A DNA stretch of 64,000 bases from Selaginella moellendorffii (GCF_000143415.4 NW_003314316.1:577220-641219); one strand, 5' to 3'; shown: positions 35,001 to 46,930, counted from the stretch's first letter. Numbers and translations are program-made. Notes: generated from the sequence alone by a model not told the origin.

Positions 35001-37050
35001 ATTGTTGATGTTGAGATTTCAGTGAAATGAGATGTCTCTCCGCAAGATTGATGTCGAGTTTCATTAGTCTTAATAAAGATAGCGTTGATGATTTGGCTAT
35101 AACTTTGTGTTATTAGCATTCGTGCATTTGCTAGTTAGCAACTGTATTGACGTTCAAATGAACTGAGTAGCAAGTTGAGTTAGTTGTGTTCTAGACAAGA
35201 TTATTTAATAGGGGTTAAGCTTTGGCTTTTCCTTGAAAAGTGATTTAGTCATGGACTATGCTAACTCTACAAGCGGGAGAGTTAGTGATCGATATTGGAT
35301 ATTTGAATCCTTATGGGATTTTAGTTGAAATATATCGATCATTGATGATTCTTCTTGTGTTTATTATAAAGTGACTTACGTCTTGCTATAAATGGATTCA
35401 TGGAGGATCATTTGGTGATCACTTGTCGAGCATAACTTCGTTATGCTTAGCTTTTGGATTGATGCAAATATGCTCTTCATTAGCTTTGCATTATAAAGTT
35501 TGGCTTATGGATATGTTAAGGAGAATATTATGGGTTGCACCATGATTTCTTCTTTAGCATTGAAGTTGATTCATGTAAGACTTGTGATCATTGTTAGGAA
35601 AGACTTGGCTATAGACTTCTTCGAGCTTTTGGTTCTTTGAGTTTTATGCTCATTGTTCCATTTGTTAAAAGTTGTTGGGGAAGACATTTTGGCTTGTTAG
35701 CTTCGATGAAGTTGGTATTTGCATCTAGCAATTATTGGTGATGATTGACTATCATTTAGGATAGTTGATTCTCCTTATCAAAAGGATTTGCTTGATTATT
35801 GTTGATATCGAATAATTTGCTGTTCTTCGGGATGGTGGATTCCTTCTTTGACGATGATTATGCATCTCTTTATTGATGGGATGATTGATGATCTTTCGTG
35901 ATAGTTAGTTATTCTCTTTGATGGCTTCTGGCTTTTTGCAATACCACATGTTCTTTGTGATTTGCTTTGGATTGGTCTCTTGGGTTTGAGACATCAGTAG
36001 GATGTTGCTGACACTTGCTTCGGCAACTTGAGTTCCTTGGTATTGTTGGCTGGGATCTATTCAGATTAGCTTTTGTGATAGTTGGCAGGAATGAGTGTTT
36101 GTTGGTCTTACCACATTCATTCTCTTCTGTTGATTGTTGCTCAAGTTACTTTTGATAGATTTGGATGTTATTTCCTTTGGGTGATACATTCGCGAGCATT
36201 TTGCTTATCAGTCAATGATACTTTGTGTTCTTTGAGTTGTCTTTTGTAAGTTGTTTGGTATTCTGTCTGCAATCTTTAATAGTTAAGCTTTATCATTGAG
36301 TTTACTTGATGATATACTTGCTATTGAATTTTGTTAGACGGCGAATCCTATGTTTACCAACTATAATGATCTTGGTGGTTCCTGCACTATTATACTGGTT
36401 TATCGGATGATAACTTGCTTAGAATACTTTTGTGTTCTACTCTAAGATATAATCACTGATAATTAAGCTTCTAAGATATCATTGTTTCTGACTTTGATAT
36501 TGTCTATCTATTGATCTTTGAGTTTGGGCCAGTATAGGCAGACTGGCTTCGGCACTTCGTGTGCATGGTGAAATCTCTAGTCATGGGGTAGCTACTGTCG
36601 ACTGGTCACATAACCCGCCTCTCTGTCGATGTTCCTTATTCCGTTAATAAGGGCGTGACCGTGTAAACAACTCTAATTGCCTGTTTACAGTAGTCTATCT
36701 AAACCCTTACCGACGGGTTTGGTTTCTTTGCTCAGGAGGGTTGGGGCCTCTGGCTTCTCTCTCTATGTCTCTGCGGGCAGGGCATATCACACTTTTGTAA
36801 GCTGGGTGACTCCCAGAGCAGCAAGGGTGGCTAACTCCGTTGGTCATTTCTTTGTCGGCGACGGCCGGAAGGTGTCTGAGCTAGTAGCGCATCCGCGTTA
36901 GACAAAGAGGTTGCCCCCTAACTCATTTAAGTTGGTGCATTTCTCACATAGTGTGAATACCGTGAACTTTTTCTGGAGTTGTTTCCTTGGCAGTATTCTA
37001 GACTCGAGTATGCATCGACGAGGACGTCGATTTTCCCTAGGGGGGGAGAG
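32086..37050 (+). mobile_element. Internal region of element D, no genes
   Basis: Five kb that is visibly rich in G and T on the plus strand and has only short ORFs with no family features. No tandem array or RNA gene was recognised. A polypurine tract closes it. Confidence 0.75.
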
Positions 37051-38197
37051 TGTCGTGCATATGACTTCGGGTATCGAAAGTTACCTGTCGACTAGTCCTT
37101 ACGGACACTCTTACCTTACTGCCACGATGGCAGGAGGTCGGTATTGCTGGTTCCTTTTATCAGCCCCTTTTGTTCAAGTGTTAGTAAATTGGACTTTGCA
37201 TTTGTACTTGGCCGGATAAGCACAAGGACGGAATTCCTAAGTGTCTATTCAGCCAAACATACTTGGCCTGGCTTTTTAGTTCTCTTTTGCTCTGTCTTGC
37301 ACTAGCTTGACAAGAACCCTCGCGTATTGAGATTGGTCCCTCAATATCGCTACATGATAGCTTACCGTGTCTGCCAAACACCCTTGCTATCATGCCCTTT
37401 GTGTTAGTCTCATTTCGGTCCCAAATGCTATTTATGGAAAGTGTCTAGATTTGCTTATTTGGTATATCTACGGAATGTAGAGATTGTCCTGAACACAATG
37501 GTGTTCGTCCCGTGTCCAAATTCGCAATCTAAGGACATTCCATATTTAGTAAGTTTCGAGCTTGTCCCAGAGACTAACTCCTGATACTAAGGGAGGCTTG
37601 GGGTGAAAGCCCAAAGCGTGTGTTCCTCAAGGGGGGGGGGCTATGGGGGGTTCCAAATGTATAGTAGGGATAGTGGGTAGGTCGGGCATGGCCGACCAAC
37701 CTGAGGCATAGTCTAGCTCCCGCTTGCGTGCCTGTCCTTGTTCTACGTCCGGCTTGGGTCTAAGCCCAAGTTCCTTTCCATGCTAGTTGGTGGAGTACCC
37801 ATGTCCTCGCGTTAGGCCACCGGTATGCCGAAATAGCGTCAGACTCCGTTTGGCTCCGTTTTGCGTGCTGGTCCTGGCATTGGGATACTGGTTACTCTAG
37901 GACTATTCCAAGTCGCTCCGGGCTCCTGTCCCTTCGCTCCTTGGGCTTCATGCTCGGGAGTTGCTCCGTGGTTCGGTTCCGTCACTCCTTGGCTTTGTGC
38001 TTGGGAGTTTGGCACTGTTCCTTCGTTCAGTGGCCCAAGGCCCTGAACCTCAGGTTCCTATGGACACGTGGCATGGACACGTGGCATGTGACACGTGGCA
38101 TCTGTCACGTGGCACAAAGAGGGTTTAGGTTCCGCTTCGTGGTGTTATCCTATGGTAAATCATCATAGGATAAAGGGTCAAAACCACGTGCGCTACA
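37051..38197 (+). repeat. 3' LTR of element D
   Basis: Matches the 5' LTR with scattered single changes. Its G tract is G10 (37,631-37,640) instead of G13. G-box cluster at 38,064-38,115. Confidence 0.9.
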
Positions 38198-38202
38198 GCA
38201 TC

Positions 38203-39759
38203 AAACCCCTTGCTTGGGGGAGTCCCGTGATGAAGTCCATTGTAAGACATTTCCACGGACGATCTGGAATTGGGATGCTTTGCAACAAGGCCCCACTAGC
38301 CTTAGTCACGGCTTTGACCTGCTGACATGTTGGACATGTCTTTACATAGTCTTGGACGTCCTTAGCCATATCTGGCCAATGGTACTTCCTCTTGAGTAAG
38401 CCTATCATCTTGGGCACTCCGCCGTGTCCCGCAAGAGGTCCATCATAATACTCTTCTAAGGCTACCTTCCTTAGTTCCCCTTCTGGAACATACACCCTCG
38501 TTTGCTTGTAATAGATGAGTCCGTTGCGTTCCGCATAATCCGTTTTCTCTTCCGTTGGCAACTCACCTCTCTGGTGAGCTTCCTATGCCTCTAGATTCCT
38601 CAGCAACACTTCTTGTGCTAGACCATTGTTCTCATATGCTGTTCGCACATCGTCCCAGAAGGTTGCTGTTGCGCTGGATATTGCCAACCTCAAGCTCGCT
38701 TTTCGACTTAGCGCATCCGCCACGATGTTGCTCTTCCCAGGCTTGTACAGAATCTCGCAATCAAACTCGGCCAAGGCATTGGCCCACCGACACTGTTTCC
38801 CTCTCAGGTCGGGTTGTGACAAAAAGTGTTTCGTTGCCACATTGTCCGTGTAAACCTTGAAGTGTCTCCCAAGGTAGTGTTGCCACTCCTTGAGCGCCTT
38901 AACCACCGCAAACAATTCCTTCTCATGGGCAGGCCACTTCCGTTGAGCCTTGTCCAACTTCTTTGAGAAGAACGCTATTGGATGGTTGTCTTGCTTCAAA
39001 ACTGTGCCCAACGCAAAGTCTGGAGCATCCGTTTCTACCTCAAAGTCTTTACCAAAGTCTAGTAATGCCAACACGGGAGCCTTCCTCAACTTCCCTTTGA
39101 GGTGGACGAATGCCGCTTCGCATTCCGCTGTCCATACCATCTTCCCTTTTTCTGTTTGGTCCGTTAAGGGCAAGGCTACTCTCAAATAGTGTCTGATAAA
39201 CTTTCGGTAGTAGATGCATAGCCCCAAGAACACCCTCAACTCATGTATATTCGATGGTCGCTCCCATTCCTGGATCACTTGGACCTTCTCCGGGTCCACC
39301 TTGAGCCCGTCCTGGCCCACCACATGCCCGAGAAACTTTACCTCTTGTTGAGCAAAGTCACATTTGCTCTCTTTAGCATACAGTTTGTGTTCCCTTAGTT
39401 TCTCAAACACCTTCGCCAAGTGTTCGGCATGCTCCTCTAGTGTCTCGCTATAGATCAGGATGTTGTCAATATAGACGACCACGAAGTGATCTAGATAGGG
39501 TACAAAAATGTGGTTCATCAGCGCCGAAAACGTTGCTGGCGCATTGCATAGCCCGAAGGGCATCATCAAAAACTCAAAGCTCCCATACCTCGTTCGACAG
39601 GTTGTCTTCTCGACATCTTCCTCGGCTACCCTGATCTGGTAGTATCCTGACCTTAGGTGAATCCTCGAGAAGTATTTTGCCTTTCCCAACCTATCGAACA
39701 GGTCCTCAATTCTTGGCAAAGGGTACTTGTTCTTCTTTATATACTTGTTAAGCAACCGG
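38203..39759 (-). pseudogene. Gypsy-B pol, middle part: RT, RNase H, integrase N-terminus
   Basis: The RT continues from the 53.5-kb fragment: [37 protein letters not shown], and [18 protein letters not shown]. The second catalytic Asp of the YxDD box is Asn here (YIDN), which should kill polymerisation. RNase H motifs follow: [39 protein letters not shown], and [11 protein letters not shown]. An in-frame stop sits at 38,583-38,585. The integrase zinc domain has KRKYHWPDMAKDVQDYVKTC and CPTCQQ, then LTMDFITGLP with the first catalytic Asp. A one-base shortfall in the C run near 38,218 shifts the frame relative to the integrase part beyond the nested element. Confidence 0.87.
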
Positions 39760-39763
39760 TAGT

Positions 39764-39787
39764 ATGCTCTATTTCGTTAAAGTGGGA
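39764..39787 (+). repeat. Left terminal inverted repeat
   Basis: Matches the reverse complement of 53,490-53,513 at 23 of 24 positions. Target repeat TAGT lies just outside. Confidence 0.93.
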
Positions 39788-40423
39788 TTTATTCAGTAAA
39801 ATGGGACTAGGTACAAATTTTCAAGTATTTGAAAATGACGTGAAATTATATGTTTTTTGTCCAGGGGCTAGACATATCTGGGGCATGGTGACTAGCGCGG
39901 TGACTTTATGTCCAGACTGAGTCCATTTGGTTGTATAATAAATCTCATTGTCAAGGTGAACAAGCCGAATCTGAAGCTAAAGAAGAGCGATGGCATGCGC
40001 GCACACACTATTTGTTTGTTCATTGAGCATGTGGTGAGCTTTCCAAGATGAACGTCATTCCTATTAGCCAAACATATAACTTAATGGTGAGAACATTTAG
40101 ATATTATTCAATGTTATCTTTTTCTAACGAATCTAATTATGAAGGTGTAGCAAGAGGCATTGCTAGTCTGGAGAAGTCATTTAACTCATTTGACCCTTAG
40201 TGTATTTTCATGAAACTAAATAACATTCATATTATTAAGGAATTTCTCTAGTACCTTTTTTTTATGACATAGAGGCTTGCATTTCTTTCAAAGGTGATTT
40301 AGTAAAAGGCCTGAGGGCACATGCCATTCTATTTCTCAGACCGGTATTAAGATATACTAGTGCAAAGGGAAAAAGGTATTTGGTGATCAAGTAAATGGCA
40401 TGAGGGCACACGCCATTATAAGC
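39788..40423. other. Left subterminal region of the TIR element
   Basis: No gene. It holds an inverted copy of the tail block GTGAACAAGCCGAATCTGAA (39,955-39,974; compare 41,213-41,235 and 41,331-41,354 on the minus strand) and palindromes at 39,990, 40,306 and 40,395. Confidence 0.6.
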
Positions 40424-40681
40424 CTAAGCGCTAGTGGACACCTCCTTTTTGGTACTCTCAACGGTACTATCATCCTTCTCCGGGTCAGTTGTTTTGTTTT
40501 GGATTGTTGTCTCTGACGTTACTGGGGTGTTCTCGATAGTTGTTAATGTTGCCGTTTGTTCAGAAAAATGATCACCTGGAGTATAGTACGGGGAGTTTGG
40601 AAGACTTATATATTCTACATCTTCACCTATCTCCTTCTCCGTCTCCTTTTCTGCCTCATTTACAGATTTTGTGCTTGCCAT
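40424..40681 (-). CDS. Small acidic Thr/Ser/Glu-rich ORF of the TIR element
   Basis: 85 residues starting MASTKSVNEAEKETEKEIGE, rich in Glu, Thr and Ser, and without a recognised domain. It lies downstream of the DUF7869-type gene on the same strand. It could be a small accessory protein, a 3' exon of that gene, or chance. The base composition fits the element. Function unknown. Confidence 0.3.
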   Translation of the reverse strand: MASTKSVNEAEKETEKEIGEDVEYISLPNSPYYTPGDHFSEQTATLTTIENTPVTSETTIQNKTTDPEKDDSTVESTKKEVSTSA

Positions 40682-41319
40682 GAGAACGCTCTTCACCCTA
40701 AAATATGGAGTTCGTTGTGTTATAAAAGGAAACCAACTCACACGCTGCAAGGGAATGATGGTACATAAAGCACGTAAGCCCACAATATGGGTTTATGTGC
40801 CATTAATATGGGCCACACGCCATATTATTAGATTTATGCACGTGTGATTGGTAAATGCATATGTCACATCATCTTTGTTTTACCTCACACACTATATCAG
40901 GCCTAATGAACCATATCACATGTGCGCACATGCTATATATATGGAGAAGTATTATGCAAGGATAGAAATTCAATGCATGATTGTGGAGAGCAATGGCATG
41001 AAGCCACATGCTAAATAACATTTTGGAGAAAGAATTAAAATAAAAACATGCAAACAGTACTAAGTGGACCAAGACTTAGAAGTGCACAATTGAATGAGGT
41101 ATTTCTAATAAATACTTCACTCACCTCATATAGGAATGGCTACCACTCTCAAATGGCGTATCGCCTCATGCCATCACCTCGCAATTTGTTATAACAATCC
41201 GATGAATTCATATTCGGCTTGTTCACCTTGAAATTTAAGTAAGATTTGCTAGAACAACTAAGAATTTATACTTGTTATTTATATCATCTCACCTAGGAAT
41301 GGCGTAAGGCCACATGCCA

Positions 41320-44300
41320 TCACGCCTCCTCTGATTCAGATTCGGATTGTTCACCTTGAAATAAAATACATTAGAAACTTAGTAAAGGAATATTCATGAA
41401 TCTCACCTTGAACCCGGGTTATGAATGCTCTTGCTGCATCTCTTGCATGGTCTGGCAATGTGATGGTGGCACTCTGCTTTCGCATCCAACCATGCACAAC
41501 ATTATCCACCGATATGCTCATGCTGGGATCCCTTGGATTCAGCACCCATCTCTTTTCTAGGCAATCGTTCGTATATCCGGAACTTGGCTTGAACCACTCC
41601 ACAGTTACATTGAAGGAGTTAGTTTCCGTGTCCTCCTCTGCATCAGTGATGCACCGCCCCACCCATATCATTTGTTTTTTATTACTGGGTCTGACAAGCA
41701 CGACCATTCCTTTGCAGACCTGTACTGGATTGAATGCTGAATCCGGCTTCTTGTTCCTCGGCCCACAATAGTGATCCTCAACATCGTTATCTGTCACTGC
41801 ATTTCCAAAGGACATTGTTCCGCTACTATCTGGTGCTCTGGGTTCTGGCCAAAAGGACTCTTCTAATTCTTCATATACAACCGGCCCATTTTGGATAGCA
41901 GATATAATCTTCTCCCAGTATTCGAGCAAAGGTTTGCACCTCTGAAAATAGGATTCTCCACCAAACACCAACCCCCTCTTCCAGAAGGCAATATGCTGTC
42001 TAATCCCGGCCACTATACTTTCCTGGTCTTTGAGTCCATCCGGGTGCATCGGCTGTGGGGAACCCTGAGGAATCATAGGTTCCCCAGTTATGGGATCTCT
42101 CTTGAAGAGTTCAATGCCGTCCACTGGTAGCGACACTGTGTCCCATTCTCTCATCTTGTACCTCATCACTGGAGCACCGTCACACATGCTGAAATGAAAC
42201 TGAAGAGGCTTGGAGTGGCCAATCAGCGTTTCGGATCCGTCCCTGATGTAGCCTCTTACAAACCCCTTAAAGTCTGGAACCTCTGTCAGAAGTGCAGCTT
42301 CAATAGTGCCTTTGATGCAATTTTGGAATTCATCGTAGAGTTGTGGGAGGGTGAGGACATTGGATCACCGGAGGGACTCTGCCAGGTGACTGAACATGGC
42401 ATTGACGTCTTCATGAGTGTGCCCAACCATGAGAAAGCCAAGTGTAACCGTTTCAAATATGCCTTTGGCAACAAGCATCGCCAAGTACGTGAAGACGTAC
42501 ATGTTTTTGTTCTCACTGCCAGCATTGTCTGTTTGGAGCAGAAGATGGGGTGGAAGGCCACATCGGCCGCAAGAACTTCCTTGAGATTCTGCTTCGTTTG
42601 GATGAGGCTGTGCATTCACCGGGCGACCAGCCTCATCGGAATGGCATGAGGCCTCACGTGATAACCCTACAATCTGATGGCCAACATATTCACTGGGATG
42701 GCATGGGGCCCCACGCGATACTGCAAGCCTTTGCTCCTCCTCCAGCTGAACCCTGTATGGGGTTCGATCGACAAGGGCCTTATGCAAGGGTTGGCCGTTC
42801 AGCTCAGTCTGCGCACTTTGCAGAGACCTTAAGTGTTTTGCTAGGGACGCAATCATCATGTTTGCACCCCCGCCACCCCATAGAGGTACAAAGAAGTTCC
42901 CATAGTTCTGGGCACCATGCCCATGAGCGATTATGCCAAACAGAGACACAGGCAGCTGCATGGATGAAGAGATTGCCTTGGGGGCAGGATTGAGTCGAGG
43001 TAAGCACATCTTTTTCTGGTCCATTTTGTCGTGGATGATGCAGAGGTAAGAGTCAGGTCTCTCCATGGAGAGAATCCTGTTATGATAATATGCAGTCCTG
43101 CAGCTTCTCTGCTCGATGTTGTGGTCGAGCCGCCTTCTAACCAACGTCTCTCGCTCTTGAGCGCTGCAAGAATTCTTCGACAAAGCCATTTTGATAGCAG
43201 TGCACTCGTCACACTTTGAAAAGCTGGAGTACTTTCCTATACTCACATTCCTGAACCTGTTGCTCCACAATCTACTAAATCTAGATTGGCTCAGCTTCCT
43301 GTAGCCATTACTCTGGAGTTCCCGATTCACATCTTCCAATATGGCCCCCTTGGTATACATGGAAGGGAGAACTCGTTGGGTGTCTCGTGTTCCATCTTCC
43401 AAGAGGCGGGTTTTATGTGGTTGCTGCTCGCTACATGTCTCGACAAACCTCTTGAAGATTGCCTCTCCATATACAACATGACCCCTGGTTTTGTGCGTAC
43501 CGTCGTTCCCACGGACTGCCTGTTGAACCCTTTATTCCTCAAACTCAGTTTTGATTCTGTAGAATGTGGTTCGAGGGACTCCATAAATGATTCTCCATGC
43601 CTTCATGCAGACCAAACCCCTCTGGAAGACCATGCCCCCCACCTGATGTTCTGAAGCATCAACAGATGACCGTAATGCCTCATACACAAAATTGCGAGCT
43701 GCCTTCCAGGACAATGTCTTGTATCTTGCTCTCTCCTCTTCAATAGCATCCCAATTAGCATGTTGATAGCACCTCCTCTTGCAACAAGCAACTGTCGAGA
43801 CCATTCGAACCTCTATCGCCATTTTTTGCCTTTTCGGTTCGTTGCTCAGATCCCTTTGGCTGCGCTTTAGGAAGGTGTACTTTCTTTTCCCATGAAGAGA
43901 TGTTCTGTCATCAGTTGTAGTGGTGTTTGATTGTGAATCCTTCACATTCTCAAACACTAAGTGCCTCAATTTCCACCGCACAATGCTTCCAATAGTCAGA
44001 CTGTTTTCTTCTGTGTCAACAACCTCTAAAATCGCAACTCCAATATCATCCCAGCCCAATTCTTGATTAGCAACCGCATCTCTTGGATCGACAACTGTGG
44101 CTAAGCCCTCAGCTACCACCTCCCCCTCGGGGTTGTTTAGAAACACCTTTACCTGAATCCATGTAGCACGGTTCTTAAGATCCACGGAGGGAACATGCGT
44201 CGCACTTGCGCTGTCCCCAACATCTGCTTTCTTCTGAAGATTTTTCAAGGCAACAACAACATTTACCCCGACGACCATCTCTCCTCGTTCAATAGCGACC

Positions 44301-44461
44301 ACATTCCCATCGAAGACAGTCTCTACTGATACAGCAGCATTGCCTTCCCCAAGCCTTTGACAGTGTATAACAAAGTTCCGATCCATAGACACAAGGGTCC
44401 CTTTTGCAACTCTCTTCCCACCATTCAAAATGTAAATCTTTTCCCCAACCTTGAAGGCCAT
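41320..44461 (-). pseudogene. DUF7869-type protein, candidate transposase of the TIR element (two in-frame stops)
   Basis: One reading frame of about 1,036 codons runs 44,461 to 41,351, interrupted by TAA at 43,532-43,534 and TGA at 42,365-42,367. Homology-like sequence continues in the same frame past both. Order: two related beta-rich modules (KVGEKIYILNGGKRVAKGTL; VKVFLNNPEGEVVAEGLATV) like those of plant DUF8039; a Cys pair (CCKRRC); VCMKAWRIIYGVPRTTFYRI; KCDECTAIKMAL; IIHDKMDQKKMCLPR; and the DUF7869 core LQTDNAGSENKN ... LGFLMVGHTHEDVNAMFSHL. Asp (HDKMD), Asp (QTDN) and Glu/Asp (HTHED) could form an RNase-H-like DDE triad, which is inference. A 52-nt intron (41,406-41,355) would give an acidic tail GEQSESESEEA ending at 41,320. 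The coding region holds two palindromes read as SR(G/E)A(P/S)CH. Confidence 0.75.
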
Positions 44462-44649
44462 TCTGAAAGTGCAGAAAAGAAGTTAAGACTATACAAAAAA
44501 TGATTGGAGAATGGCCTAAATCATAACATACCAAACAACCTCAATAGCATGAGGCCACATGCCATTATTCAAACATGCTATTGACACCCACGTGAAATTT
44601 CGCATTCACAAAATTGGCATGAGCCCTCATGCCATTAATGGTACCACTA

Positions 44650-44841
44650 ATGGCATGAGGCCTCACGCTATCTTTGGCCCCTGCTAGCCTGTTGTTATAT
44701 TCCTTTTGCCTTGCTGCAACTGTATATATTTTTGTGTGCGTGACTAGTCACCCATACAAAAATATATACAGTTGCAGCAAGGCAAAAGGAATATGGCAAT
44801 AGGCTAGGAGGGGCCAAAGATGGCATGAGGCCTCATGCCAT
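44650..44841. repeat. 192-bp foldback: 85-bp arms with palindromes at both tips
   Basis: Arms 44,650-44,734 and 44,757-44,841 are near-perfect inverted repeats around a 22-nt loop; each outer tip is a 22-bp palindrome. A third, diverged arm follows at 44,842-44,939 and also ends in a palindrome. It looks like an internal MITE-like or origin-like hairpin lying just upstream of the DUF7869-type gene. Confidence 0.9.
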
Positions 44842-45529
44842 CTTGATATACACACAGCTGCAGGCAAGTAAAAACATACATGACAATACGCTAGCCATGA
44901 AATTGCAAGGGCCCAAGATGGCATGTGGCCTCATGCCATTTCTAAATGTGGTCCTAAGCCATTCCATGGTGAACATACCAGGAAGCACAAGTGCCGAATA
45001 TCAAGAGGAAGCGGTAGCCACACCAAAGACAGTGTCGCTCACAACACCGCAACTACTCGTAGCGCCGCTCGCAACACCGCAACTGCTCGTAGCGCCGCTC
45101 GCACAAACTGCCACTCGCATAAACTGCCGCTCGCAATGGCGCTCACAATGCCGCAACCGCTCGTAGACACATAAACCACAGCCCACAACGCCGCTTACAC
45201 AAGCAGCGCTCACTGCGCTCAGCGGAACCAAGAACACGGCACAAAAAAATGATAGACCTAGGAATGAGTTCGAGAATTCAAAAATAACACACGCTTGAAC
45301 GTCACATCAAATCCTCTGACAAACCAGATCTTATGATTCCTCTGACAAATTTCAAACTGAGTAGCTTCTAGACTTTGCTGTCGGAGGTTGAACTTTGTCA
45401 CATCATGTCCTTGCCTCGATCCAGCTGTGCCATGTCAGTGATTCGAACTTTGCCATGCCATGTCAGCGATCCGCACCAAGATTATTCGCCGTGTAAAGGA
45501 ATAATTATGCTGTGTGTGTACGTCCATTT

Positions 45530-46930
45530 ATGGCAATATAAGACCACACGCCATTCAAAGAATAATGCTCGACATAAGGCCACACACCATTCAAAGAATA
45601 ATGCTAGTCGAGCATTTTTTGGTGCATTTTTGGGTTCAAAATTGCATGAGCCCACACGCTATAAAGTTTACCTGTACCAAAAATAGAAACAGCTTTATTT
45701 ACTTGGGAATTTAAGTGGTTGAGGCATTTTTAAACTTACAAACACATGCCCTACTTACATTCCTTTGGTTGCTTAAAATTCAAAAATATTATAAACCTTT
45801 CTTTTTGCATTTTCAATGTTTTCAATTATGGTTTTTGATTTTCGTAGGACCAGCCTAGTAATCTATTTGCATCCCGTCATGTTTATAGCTAGCTTTCGTT
45901 TGTCCCCTTCGTTAGCCTGAGATACATCTGCTCGGCATCTGCCTCTTACAGCATTTGCCCAGAAAGGGCATCTTTCTTCACGCAGCATTTGCCACATGTT
46001 TAGGGTTTAGGGTTTAGGGTTTAGGGTTTAGCAATTCAGTAGCTTGATAAACATGCAAATACAGAACTTGATGCAAAATCCTTTGATATGTCACAATGCC
46101 CCTAGGATCATAAACACATTTCAATAGAGAGGGTCTTTTCATTTCATAACTCCTTACGTAGATCTTGGTGAAACTAGAGTTAGTGAAGTTAGTTTCTTGT
46201 GATCCCGCATCTGATTGTGATGTCCCTTTGCAATTTCGATGGAAAGGTCAATGCACACCAAACTGTAAAATTTTGGAGCAAAATAACGGTCGGATCTATG
46301 GCAAATGCCCCTGAAACATTGTAAGGCTTGTGTGGTCTCATGTGGTGTCCGATCGAGATGTTTCTTTGCAGGGTCATCAAGAAAGACATTGTATACCATT
46401 CTGTAAAATCTAGTTGCGATCTAACGGTTGGATCTCCAGAAAACTCAAAAAAATCTCGCGCGTGTCAGAATATCCTAGGAATATACTCCTATGTGCCCCT
46501 GAAAATGGCATGCGGCCCCACACCATTCAAGAGATAACGTCAGATGACGCCGAGAATTTTTTGGTGCATTCTTTGGGTTCAAAATTGCATGAGCCCACAC
46601 GCTATAAAGTTTATCTTTGCCAAATAGAGAAAAGTTTATCTGTGTCATGTGAGGTAGTTACAGTCCTTTGTGCTCGGCATCTGCCTCTTGCAGCATTTGC
46701 ACTGAAAGGGAATTTTTCTCCATTCAGCATTTGGCCCTGAAAATGGCATGCGCCCACACGCCATTCAAGGAATAACGCCACAGGACGCCTGGATTTTTAG
46801 GTTTAAAATGTTTAGGGTTTTTTGGGTTTTTTCAAAATATTTTGGGTCCAACGTTTTCGGGTTTCTTTGGTTCAAAATTGCATGAGCCCACACGCTATAA
46901 TATTGATTTGAGAGAAAAATAGAAACAGAT
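45530..46930 (+). repeat. Three diverged 130-190-bp units with paired palindromes
   Basis: Units at about 45,530-45,680, 46,505-46,630 and 46,744-46,930 share the order: palindrome followed by ATTCAA(A/G)GA, GCATT-like text, GGGTTCAAA and a second palindrome of the form ATTGCATGAGCCCACACGCT. They lie in the 3-kb gap between the two divergent genes. Confidence 0.8.
45999..46030 (+). repeat. Interstitial plant telomere repeat (TTTAGGG)n
   Basis: About four and a half uninterrupted TTTAGGG units, the Arabidopsis-type telomere repeat, within the divergent centre of the TIR element. Confidence 0.9.

Larger units (their letters stand above)
30922..38197 (+). mobile_element. Non-coding LTR element D (LARD-like), nested in Gypsy-B integrase
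   Basis: 7,276 bp. LTRs of 1,150 bp (30,922-32,071) and 1,147 bp (37,051-38,197), nearly identical by eye, start TGTCG and end CTACA. The exact target repeat GCATC lies at 30,917-30,921 and 38,198-38,202. The primer-binding site TTTGGTATCAGAGC (32,072-32,085) and a polypurine tract (GGGGGGAGAG at 37,041-37,050) show plus orientation. The 5-kb inside has no ORF above about 70 residues, so it depends on proteins from other elements (large retrotransposon derivative type). The near-identity of the LTRs implies a recent insertion. Confidence 0.92.

Noticed and set aside
32086-37050. Small ORFs (60-75 residues) inside element D
   Set aside because: No motif, no codon pattern and no conservation that can be seen; expected by chance in 5 kb.
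45001-45237. ORFs over the CACCGCAACTGCTCG repeats
   Set aside because: Short tandem repeats translated in a promoter region, without family features.
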